Below are positions 1 to 5,339 of a DNA stretch of 5,339 bases, piece after piece. The stretch is from the NCBI GenBank assembly GCA_003551485.1, contig PUMS01000102.1, forward strand, positions 1 to 5,339, read 5' to 3'. Position numbers and translations under genes: made by a program. The notes beneath the pieces were generated by a model. That model ran no database searches. It was not told where the DNA came from and saw only the letters and a program-made list of their open reading frames with translations. This stretch comes from Phycisphaeraceae bacterium (lineage in GTDB: Bacteria; Planctomycetota; Phycisphaerae; Phycisphaerales; Phycisphaeraceae). Each line of letters opens with the position of its first letter. The stretch's first letter is position 1.

Positions 1-1815
1 CAGCTCGAGCAGGCGCAGCAGCAGCGCAGCGAGCAGCAGCGCCAGCTCGAGCAGGTCGAGGCCGAAACCCAGCAGCGCCAGGCCGCCATCAGCAGGTTCG
101 AGACCGAGCTCGGCGACCTGCGCGGCCGGGCCGAGTCGGCCCGCGAGTCCGTAACCGGCCTCCGCATCGAATCGGGCAAGGTCGCCGAACAGCTCGGCGC
201 CGCCGAGCGCCAGTTGCGCTCGATCGAGATCGCCCAGGCCGACATCGCGCGCCAGCGGCAGGTGCTTCAGGAACAGCGCCGTGGCCAGGAAGGCCGCATC
301 GAACAGCTCGAGGGCCAGATCGTCGAAAGCGATCGCCAGATGAGCGAGGCCGAGGCTGAACTTGAATCGCTCGAAGCGAAACTCGAAGAGGTCGTCGCGC
401 AACTGGCCACGCTCGATGAGCAGCGCAGCGGGCGCGAGAGCGAGCTTTCCGGACACCGAAAGGCCGTCGAAGCGGCCGAATCAGCGCTGCACAAGCTCGA
501 GGTGAAGCAGCGCGAACTCGAAATCCGCGCCGATGGCGTGCGCGAGCGGGCGATGGAACAGCTCTCGCTGGACCTGACCGAGCGCTACGACCGCGACCAC
601 CCGCCGGCCATCGACGACTTTAACTGGGACGCCACCGCCGCCGAGATCGACGACCTGCGAAAGCGCATCGACCGGCTGGGCAACGTCAACCTCGATGCCA
701 TCAAGGAGCAGCAGCAGCTCGAGGAGCAGGCCACCGCGATGCGCCAGCAGGTCGAGGACATCGAGCAGGCGCGCCAGAAGCTCGAAGCGCTCATCGAACA
801 GATCAACACCACCTCACGCGATCGCTTCGAGCAGACCTTCGAGCAGATCAAGCAGTACTTCGCCGGCCAGGAGGGCATGTTCCGCCGCCTCTTCGGAGGC
901 GGCCGGGCCGACATCAGCCTCCAGCCGATCGACGAGCAGGGCACGGTGGACGTGCTCGAATCGGGCATCGAGATCATCGCCAAGCCGCCGGGCCTGGAGC
1001 CGCGCGTGCTGTCGCTGCTGTCGGGCGGACAGCGCGCGATGACGGCGATCGCCCTGCTTCTGAGCGTGTTCAAGGCGCGGCCGTCACCGTTCTGCGTGCT
1101 CGATGAGGTCGATGCCCCGCTCGATGACGCCAACGTCGACCGTTTCAACGAGATCATCCGCGGCTTCCTGGACCAGAGCCACTTCATCGTCATCACGCAC
1201 AACAAGCGGACGATGGCCGCGGCAGATGTGCTGTTCGGCGTCACGATGCAGGAGCGAGGCGTATCGCGGCGGGTGAGCGTGCGCTTCGACCAGGTGCACA
1301 GAAGCGGCGACGACGTGCAACTGTCACGCGAGGCCGAGTTGGCCGATGAAGCCCAGAGCATCGAGGCGCCGGAGCCCGGGCAGGCCGCCGCCGGACGCTT
1401 CAACACGGAGGCCGGTGAAGCGCTCGAGCCGGATGCGGTGGGTGAAATCCCCGAGGCCGTCAATGCCGCCGCCGGGCACGCAAGCAGCGGCGACGGCAAC
1501 GGCAACGGAGACGGCAACGGCGACGGCAATGGCCGCGGCAACGGCGACGGCCATGAACGCGAACGCGGCCACGTTCGTGACAGTGGTCATGGCAACGGTG
1601 AAGACGATGCCCATGCCGGCGCACACCCGCCCGCCCGTGCCGGGGCTCACGCTCAGGCCGGCCGGCACGGCTCACGCGGCAACGGCAATGACCACGCGGG
1701 CGATGACAGCGCCGGCGCCGACGACGTTGAACCAGAGGGCAACGGTTGCACCGACGGCCAGGCCCTGAGCCCCACGGCGCGCCAGCGCATCGCCGCGCTG
1801 CTTGAAGACCGCTGA
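1..1815 (+). CDS. smc: Chromosome segregation protein SMC, C-terminal half (5' truncated)
   Basis: SMC is the ATPase of the condensin complex that compacts and segregates the chromosome, usually with ScpA and ScpB. The frame is open from base 1, so the gene starts outside the window; 604 residues are visible, about half of a typical SMC of roughly 1,150-1,200. Visible residues 1 to about 270 are Gln/Glu/Arg-rich coiled coil, the arm returning from the hinge. LGNVNLDAI (226-234) matches the conserved SMC segment before the head. The C-terminal head has the ABC signature LSGGQ (340-344), Walker B FCVLDE (364-369), a D-loop in DAPLDDAN, and the switch histidine in ITHN (400). Walker A lies in the missing N-terminal half. 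After the head ends near residue 432 there is a tail of about 170 residues, rich in Gly, Asp, Asn and His, closing with a short helix-like end (SPTARQRIAALLEDR). Most bacterial SMCs stop soon after the head. The family call is very secure; the tail has no known role. Confidence 0.95.
   Translation, partial: QLEQAQQQRSEQQRQLEQVEAETQQRQAAISRFETELGDLRGRAESARESVTGLRIESGKVAEQLGAAERQLRSIEIAQADIARQRQVLQEQRRGQEGRIEQLEGQIVESDRQMSEAEAELESLEAKLEEVVAQLATLDEQRSGRESELSGHRKAVEAAESALHKLEVKQRELEIRADGVRERAMEQLSLDLTERYDRDHPPAIDDFNWDATAAEIDDLRKRIDRLGNVNLDAIKEQQQLEEQATAMRQQVEDIEQARQKLEALIEQINTTSRDRFEQTFEQIKQYFAGQEGMFRRLFGGGRADISLQPIDEQGTVDVLESGIEIIAKPPGLEPRVLSLLSGGQRAMTAIALLLSVFKARPSPFCVLDEVDAPLDDANVDRFNEIIRGFLDQSHFIVITHNKRTMAAADVLFGVTMQERGVSRRVSVRFDQVHRSGDDVQLSREAELADEAQSIEAPEPGQAAAGRFNTEAGEALEPDAVGEIPEAVNAAAGHASSGDGNGNGDGNGDGNGRGNGDGHERERGHVRDSGHGNGEDDAHAGAHPPARAGAHAQAGRHGSRGNGNDHAGDDSAGADDVEPEGNGCTDGQALSPTARQRIAALLEDR
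1489..1551 (+). repeat. Hexanucleotide repeat encoding Gly-Asp/Gly-Asn dipeptides in the SMC tail
   Basis: Inside the smc reading frame, GGC-GAC and GGC-AAC hexamers recur in tandem with a few variants (GGAGAC, GGCAAT, GGCCGC). They encode 21 residues of alternating Gly with Asp, Asn or one Arg (visible residues 497-517). The frame is kept throughout. The pattern suggests expansion by replication slippage, so copy number may vary between strains. Confidence 0.85.
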
Positions 1816-1871
1816 CATCCAGACCTCAGACCTCACGCGCGGGTTCCCACAGGTCCACGGGATAGCCCCGC

Positions 1872-1916
1872 CAAACCGCACCCGCCGCGGCCGGCCCGTC
1901 CGGTCGCGGCGGTTTG
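1872..1916. terminator. Long GC-rich hairpin after smc, probable terminator
   Basis: Arms CAAACCGC (1872-1879) and GCGGTTTG (1909-1916) are perfectly complementary. Inside them CGCGGCCGG (1886-1894) pairs with CCGGTCGCG (1900-1908) with one G-U pair and a 5-base loop. A 6-base bulge (1880-1885) interrupts the left arm. The hairpin lies 56 bases past the smc stop and between two convergent genes, so it may act in both directions. No run of T follows on either strand, so intrinsic termination is inferred from position and stability only. Confidence 0.5.
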
Positions 1917-1926
1917 CGTTGATGCG

Positions 1927-1951
1927 GCAAACCCAACGGGGCCGGGTTTGC
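1927..1951. terminator. Second hairpin between convergent genes, probable terminator of the minus-strand operon
   Basis: GCAAACCC (1927-1934) and GGGTTTGC (1944-1951) form a perfect 8-bp stem with a 9-base loop. It lies 38 bases beyond the glycosyltransferase stop codon, the first strong stem met by transcription of the minus-strand operon. It lacks a flanking T run. Its arms resemble those of the neighbouring hairpin at 1872-1916, so alternative pairings are possible. Confidence 0.45.
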
Positions 1952-1989
1952 AATCCCTTGCCCCAATCCGGCTGCCGGTCAATGTCGCT

Positions 1990-3291
1990 TCAGGCGGTAG
2001 CGGCCAGCGGATCGGATGCGGTTGGGCGCGAAGCGCCCAGGCCGGGCACGAGCAGGTCGAGCATGGGGTGAAGGCGGGCATCCCAGGTGTAGCGCTGCTC
2101 GACGCAGTCGCGGGCCGCGGCGGCGATGGCGCGGCGTTGCCGGGGGTCGTCGAACACCCTCGTGATGGCCTCGACCCAGTCCCGGGGCTGATCGGCCACC
2201 AGCAGGTGCTCACCCACAGTGGCCTCGATCCCCTCGGCCGCGGCCGGCGAGCAGATGGCCACGCGCTGACAGGCCATGGCCTCGAGCACCTTGTTCTGCA
2301 CCCCGCGGGCCAGCAGCAGCGGGGCGATCACCACGGAGGCATCACGGATGTAGTCGCGCACATCGGGCACCGACCCGACGACCTCGACCCCCGGGCACTG
2401 GCCCAGTTCCTCGACCCTGGCCGTGGGATGGCGGCCGACAATCAGCAGGCGGGTCCGCGGCTCGCGCTCGACGAGCATGGGCATCACGTGGCGCACGAAC
2501 CAGGCGATCCCCTCGACGTTGGGCCGGTAATTGAGCACCCCGACGAAGCACAGCGTGCGGGCATCGGTATCTTCCAGCGGTTGGAAGTAGTCCATGTCCA
2601 CACCGTTGCCCACCGCCACGAGTTGGCCGTGATCGGCAACCTGGCTGCGATAGGCCTTCGCCTCGGCCTCGCTGACGACGCTGACGGCATCGAACGGCTC
2701 ATCCTGGCCCGACTCCAGCCGCCGCAGCCGCCGGGCCTCGCAGGCGTAGAGCCACCGCTTCGGCGGCAGCGAGTTCTGAGCGTAGCTGGCCCACTTGGCA
2801 CTGTCGACATCGACAAGGTCGAGTACGTGGCGGCCGGTGAACGGCGCCGGCACGTGACGGCGCAGGCGCCGCACGTAGTGGCACATGGCGGTGCAGAAGG
2901 TGAGCACCGCATCGAAGGGTTCTTCCTCGTGCCAGCGGGCGAGTTGATCGCCCAGGCCGCTGCGGTAGAAGCACGCCGGGGTGATCGCAGCCCCAGCCAG
3001 CCACGCTCGGGCGGCGCGCATGCGGATGCTGGTGCGGCTGATCGGATACAGGGCCACGCGGCGGGCCATGGTCGCCAGCAGGTGGTGATGCTGCATCCAG
3101 ATCGGCTCATCGCTGGTGCAGCCCAAAGCCAGGTCCACGTGCCGGGCCAGGAAACGGATCATGTGATAGCTGCGGATGCGGTCGCCGCGGTCGGGCGGAT
3201 AGGGCAGCCGATGCGTGAGCATCAGCACGCGAGGCCGCCGCGGCGGCGACTCGGTGGCGGCATCGTCGGGCTGGGCACTGGAGCTGGACAC
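1990..3291 (-). CDS. GT4-type glycosyltransferase, PEP-CTERM/XrtA-associated (TIGR03087-like)
   Basis: Likely a cytoplasmic, retaining GT-B glycosyltransferase that adds a sugar during surface polysaccharide assembly; donor and acceptor cannot be read from sequence. With the GTG start at 3291 it has 433 residues. The N-terminal domain opens with RVLMLTHRLPYPPDRGDRIRSY-type sequence (about 21-42), the glycine-rich entry typical of this family. DVDSAKW (161-167) is a recognisable family motif. The C-terminal Rossmann domain has NGVDMDYF (229-236), FVGVLNYRPN (249-258) and RGVQNKVLEAMA (329-340), the last carrying the conserved Glu that in GT4 enzymes contacts the sugar nucleotide. No signal peptide or membrane segment is seen. 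An in-frame GTG at 3387 would add 32 Pro/His/Cys-rich residues, but that stretch has repeated DNA, a hairpin and no ribosome-binding site, whereas AGGGA precedes 3291 by 9 bases. It follows the BY-kinase gene on the same strand. The fold is secure; the subfamily is recalled from motifs. Confidence 0.9.
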   Translation of the reverse strand: MSSSSAQPDDAATESPPRRPRVLMLTHRLPYPPDRGDRIRSYHMIRFLARHVDLALGCTSDEPIWMQHHHLLATMARRVALYPISRTSIRMRAARAWLAGAAITPACFYRSGLGDQLARWHEEEPFDAVLTFCTAMCHYVRRLRRHVPAPFTGRHVLDLVDVDSAKWASYAQNSLPPKRWLYACEARRLRRLESGQDEPFDAVSVVSEAEAKAYRSQVADHGQLVAVGNGVDMDYFQPLEDTDARTLCFVGVLNYRPNVEGIAWFVRHVMPMLVEREPRTRLLIVGRHPTARVEELGQCPGVEVVGSVPDVRDYIRDASVVIAPLLLARGVQNKVLEAMACQRVAICSPAAAEGIEATVGEHLLVADQPRDWVEAITRVFDDPRQRRAIAAAARDCVEQRYTWDARLHPMLDLLVPGLGASRPTASDPLAATA

Positions 3292-3300
3292 CTGATGCGT

Positions 3301-3305
3301 TCCCT
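3301..3305 (-). promoter_or_regulatory. Shine-Dalgarno-like site deciding the glycosyltransferase start
   Basis: Read on the minus strand this is AGGGA, 9 bases before the GTG at 3291-3289. The upstream alternative GTG at 3387 has no such site. This supports the shorter 433-residue protein. The match is partial, so confidence is moderate. Confidence 0.45.
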
Positions 3306-3333
3306 GGTGTGTCGGCGGTGTGCAGGTCGGCAG

Positions 3334-3383
3334 TGGGCCGCAGCGCGGCGGGTGGGCCGACTGGCGTGGGTGGGGGCCGACTG
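3334..3383. repeat. Three imperfect direct repeats in the leader of the glycosyltransferase gene
   Basis: GGGCCG occurs at 3335, 3354 and 3374, spaced 19 and 20 bases apart. The last two copies extend to GGGCCGACTG. They fill the gap of about 124 bases between the kinase stop and the glycosyltransferase start at 3291. Spacing near two helical turns could suit a binding site, but in such GC-rich DNA it may be chance or local duplication. I see no clear -35/-10 promoter here. Confidence 0.35.
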
Positions 3384-3389
3384 CCACGG

Positions 3390-3411
3390 GCGGCCCGCAG
3401 GCGCCGGCCGC
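3390..3411 (-). other. Short GC hairpin just after the kinase stop codon
   Basis: GCGGCC (3390-3395) and GGCCGC (3406-3411) can pair around a 10-base loop, starting 4 bases past the kinase stop on the minus strand. There is no T run. It could stabilise the upstream message end or reduce readthrough into the glycosyltransferase gene, but a 6-bp GC stem is weak evidence in this base composition. Confidence 0.25.
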
Positions 3412-3415
3412 GCTT

Positions 3416-4405
3416 TCAGCCTCGCCGCGACTTGTAGTATCCCTCGTAACGGTAGCTATAGCCGGCGGTGCGCTCGGTCTGGTGGGTAAGCACCACGCCG
3501 CCGACCTCGCAGTTGGAAGCCTTGAGCAGGCGCTTGGTGCGCTCGATGACGTCCACCGGCGTGCGGTTGAGCCGCACCACGAGGATGACCTGGTCGCTCA
3601 GCGCCCCGAGGATGCAGGGGTCGGTGACGTTGATCACCGGCGGTGAGTCGATGAAGATGTGATCGTAAAGATCGCGCAACCGGTCGATCAGTTGCGCCAT
3701 CCGTGGGCTGGCGAGCAGTTCGGTGCTCTTATCCGGGTTGCCGCGGCCGGCGGGAATGAACTGGAAGTTGTCGTAGACGGTGGCGTGGAGAATCTCGCCG
3801 ATGTCATCGGTGCCGCCGGTGAGGTAATCGGTCAGGCCGGTGGGGCATTCGCGGTCGAAGATCGCCTCAAAGGCGGGCTTGCGCAGGTCACCCTCGATGA
3901 TGAGTATCCGCTTGTCGCGCAGCTCGGAGAAAGCCACACCGAGGTTGACGCTGGTGACGGTCTTGCCCTCAGCGGGGATGGAACTGGTGACCGTGTGCAC
4001 CTGCGTTCGCCGGTTGCGCGCCCGCGCAAGAATCTGGGTGCGAATGGCGCGATACTGCTCGGTGATGGTGCTGCCTCGATCGTGGTGGGCGACGACCACG
4101 GGGGAGTAGCCGTTGAGTGACTTGTCGCCGCCCTGGTGAACCGGCTGCGGCCTGGGGGCGCCGGCCGCGCCGGTCGGATTCGCCGTGTGCGCATCGGGAA
4201 CCGTCGGCGGAGCGGCGCCGGGCGCATCGCAACCGGCGGCGGCATCGCCATCCTGCGCGCCATCGGGCACCTGCGAGGCAATCTGGTCGATCGGCAGGCT
4301 CCCGGCCTCGCGAGCCGGGGTTGCGGCGGCGCCGTCCGATGAACCCTTGGCGGAGGCGTCCGCCTTCTGCCGTGCACGTCTCATGGCTTCATAGACGTCG
4401 CCCAT
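3416..4405 (-). CDS. BY-family tyrosine autokinase for exopolysaccharide biosynthesis (CpsD/CapB-like)
   Basis: A bacterial tyrosine kinase of the P-loop (MinD/ParA-like) fold, which autophosphorylates a C-terminal tyrosine cluster and controls polysaccharide polymerisation or export with a Wzz-like membrane partner. The 329-residue protein has four parts. A short helix (MGDVYEAMRRARQKA, 1-15) comes first. An Ala/Gly/Pro/Asp-rich linker follows (about 17-95). The kinase domain has the oligomerisation motif EQYRAIR (EX2RX2R, 116-122), Walker A SSIPAEGKT (141-149), Walker A' IIEGDLRKP (169-177) and Walker B IFIDSPP (250-256). The tail carries tyrosines 316, 318, 320, 323 and 324. It has no membrane segments, so it is the cytoplasmic half of a split (Firmicutes-type) arrangement and its activator must be encoded elsewhere. 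The first Asp of Walker A' is Glu171 here. The ATG at 4405 is chosen because AGGAG lies 7 bases upstream; an in-frame ATG at 4438 would add 11 residues. The start overlaps the end of the ATPase gene by 17 bases, implying translational coupling. It resembles the PEP-CTERM-locus tyrosine autokinases. Confidence 0.92.
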   Translation of the reverse strand: MGDVYEAMRRARQKADASAKGSSDGAAATPAREAGSLPIDQIASQVPDGAQDGDAAAGCDAPGAAPPTVPDAHTANPTGAAGAPRPQPVHQGGDKSLNGYSPVVVAHHDRGSTITEQYRAIRTQILARARNRRTQVHTVTSSIPAEGKTVTSVNLGVAFSELRDKRILIIEGDLRKPAFEAIFDRECPTGLTDYLTGGTDDIGEILHATVYDNFQFIPAGRGNPDKSTELLASPRMAQLIDRLRDLYDHIFIDSPPVINVTDPCILGALSDQVILVVRLNRTPVDVIERTKRLLKASNCEVGGVVLTHQTERTAGYSYRYEGYYKSRRG

Positions 4406-5276
4406 CGTCGATCTCCTGGCCAGAAGGCAACTCATCAACTATATCGGTCATCTGGCCGTCGAAGTTCGGCATCATCTGGGCGAGGGCGCGTCGGACGATG
4501 GAGGAATCGATCAACCGGGTATCGTTGGAGTAACCGACCAGCAAAGCGTTGTCGCAACAGAGGTTGACCAGCCGGGGCACACCCTTGGTGTACTGGTGGA
4601 TCACGTTCAGCGCCTCGCGGGAAAAATCCACGTCGGGCCGGCCGTGACTGGCCCGCACGAGCCGGAAGGCGATGTAGCGGGTGGTGTCGTTGAACGACAT
4701 CGGCTGGAGGTGGCAATACATGCAGATGCGCTGGATCAGCGGCGCCAGGCGGGCATGGCGCAGCGTGTCGCGCAGCTCCGGCTGCCCGAGGATCAGGAGC
4801 TGGAGCAGCTTCTCGGTATCGCTTTCGAGATTGGTCAGCAGCCGCAACTCCTCGAACTCATCGATCGAAAGGCATTGGCCCTCGTCAATCACGATGACCA
4901 CATTACGCCCCACACCCGCCTGGTGTTCGACGAAACGGCGGATGTGGGCCACGACCGAGGCCTTGTCGCGGTGGTTCAGCGCCTCCTCCACGCCCAGTTC
5001 CTGGCAGATCAGCCGCAGCAACTGCTCGGCACTGACACGGGTGTTGTTGACCAGCGCCACACGGGCATCGTTGCCCAGCCGCCGGATCAGCGTCCGGACC
5101 AGCGTCGTCTTGCCCGAGCCGATCTCACCGGTGACCAGGGCAAAGCCGCGCCGGTTGCGAACGGTGTATTCCAGCTTCGCCAGGGCCTCGCGGTGCTGCT
5201 CGGTCTCGAAAAAGAACCGCGGGTTGGGCGTGTTCTGAAACGGCGGGCAGGCCAGGTTGTAGAAGCTCTCGTACAT
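4389..5276 (-). CDS. AAA ATPase, ExeA/GspA-like, XrtA/PEP-CTERM locus type (TIGR03015-like)
   Basis: A P-loop ATPase of the family annotated as XrtA-associated or putative secretion ATPase, related to ExeA/GspA, which helps assemble type II secretion machinery at the inner membrane. In exopolysaccharide loci its exact task is unknown. The 295-residue protein starts MYESFYNLACPPFQNTPNPRF, the usual opening of this family. Walker A is GEIGSGKTT (50-58) and Walker B is NVVIVIDEGQ (125-134, with D131 and E132). LLILGQPEL (160-168) fits the sensor-1 strand, and Q182-R183 lies where the family has an arginine-finger-like segment. A winged-helix-like C-terminal lid (TKGVPRLVNLCCDNALL) is typical. 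No transmembrane or peptidoglycan-binding segment is present, unlike full-length ExeA. The ATG at 5276 is chosen for the conserved MYESFY start; an in-frame GTG at 5309 lies inside a hairpin loop and would add 11 unconserved residues. No clear Shine-Dalgarno site precedes it. Its 3' end overlaps the kinase gene. Confidence 0.92.
   Translation of the reverse strand: MYESFYNLACPPFQNTPNPRFFFETEQHREALAKLEYTVRNRRGFALVTGEIGSGKTTLVRTLIRRLGNDARVALVNNTRVSAEQLLRLICQELGVEEALNHRDKASVVAHIRRFVEHQAGVGRNVVIVIDEGQCLSIDEFEELRLLTNLESDTEKLLQLLILGQPELRDTLRHARLAPLIQRICMYCHLQPMSFNDTTRYIAFRLVRASHGRPDVDFSREALNVIHQYTKGVPRLVNLCCDNALLVGYSNDTRLIDSSIVRRALAQMMPNFDGQMTDIVDELPSGQEIDDGRRL
4413..4417 (-). promoter_or_regulatory. 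Shine-Dalgarno site of the tyrosine kinase gene
   Basis: On the minus strand this reads AGGAG, 7 bases before the ATG at 4405-4403. It lies inside the last codons of the upstream ATPase gene. It is the best ribosome-binding site in the window and fixes the kinase start at MGDVYEAM rather than the ATG 33 bases upstream. Confidence 0.75.
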
Positions 5277-5298
5277 GCTCGGCCAGGACACTGAGGGT

Positions 5299-5318
5299 GC
5301 CGGGCGCACAGGCCCGGC
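5299..5318. other. Hairpin upstream of the ATPase gene
   Basis: GCCGGGC (5299-5305) and GCCCGGC (5312-5318) form a perfect 7-bp stem with a 6-base loop, starting 23 bases before the ATPase ATG. It may be the terminator of an upstream gene outside the window or a leader structure of this operon. No T run follows. The rest of 5277-5339 shows no gene or convincing promoter. Confidence 0.35.
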
Positions 5319-5339
5319 GCGGGGTGGGCGTTGCGGGGC

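Noticed and set aside
1..60. CAG/CAGC-rich stretch as a DNA repeat element
   Set aside because: The Gln and Glu codons follow normal coiled-coil coding in the SMC arm; there is no exact tandem unit.
585..1541. A 318-codon open frame on the minus strand inside smc
   Set aside because: It is antisense to the highly conserved SMC head, and its product is a Ser/Arg/Pro-rich low-complexity string with no recognisable motif.
1489..1700. Possible CRISPR or other spaced repeat array
   Set aside because: The repeats are contiguous hexamers in a coding frame, with no spacers and no conserved longer unit.
214..1815. An independent gene starting at the TTG at 214
   Set aside because: The same frame is open and coiled-coil-like back to base 1, so the TTG is an internal Leu codon of a truncated SMC.
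1948..3489. A 513-codon open frame on the plus strand across the glycosyltransferase gene
   Set aside because: It lies antisense to a gene with clear GT4 motifs, its product is a His/Gly/Ala/Arg-rich string with no domain, and long antisense frames are expected in GC-rich coding DNA.
4596..5294. A 232-codon plus-strand frame across the ATPase gene
   Set aside because: It mirrors the ATPase gene, which carries intact Walker motifs; the antisense product shows no family features.

Overview
The window is GC-rich bacterial DNA, tightly packed with genes. The SMC head has a long serine/proline-containing stretch before Walker B (ARPSPFCVLDEVDAPLD). It sits near an exopolysaccharide gene set of the kind found in exosortase (PEP-CTERM/XrtA) loci, and ribosome-binding sites are sparse. 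Together these suggest a planctomycete, possibly a Phycisphaerae-type lineage. That assignment rests on recalled family resemblance only.

Layout: (1) Positions 1-1815, plus strand: the C-terminal half of a chromosome-partition SMC protein, cut by the left edge. It covers the returning coiled-coil arm and the C-terminal ATPase head, followed by an unusual tail of about 170 residues rich in Gly, Asp, Asn and His. (2) Positions 1816-1989: a short convergent intergenic region with two consecutive hairpins, probably a two-way terminator. (3) Positions 1990-5276, minus strand: three genes read right to left. They are an ExeA/GspA-like AAA ATPase of the XrtA-associated type, a bacterial tyrosine (BY) kinase whose start overlaps the end of the ATPase gene, and, after a leader of about 124 bases, a GT4-type glycosyltransferase resembling the PEP-CTERM/EpsH1-associated sugar transferase family (TIGR03087). 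(4) Positions 5277-5339: a noncoding stretch with a hairpin at the right edge.

The three minus-strand genes look like part of a larger operon for making and exporting a surface polysaccharide, continuing beyond the right edge. The kinase would regulate chain length or export, the glycosyltransferase would build the repeat unit, and the ATPase would serve an envelope or secretion step. Exosortase, Wzz-like, Wzx/Wzy and PEP-CTERM genes are not in this window, so the link to protein sorting is inferred. The SMC gene converges on this operon and is probably unrelated in function.

No tRNA, rRNA, CRISPR array, insertion sequence or phage gene was seen. No wholly new system is evident. The most unusual points are the SMC tail, the paired hairpins with interchangeable arms, and the kinase's Glu-for-Asp change in the Walker A' motif.
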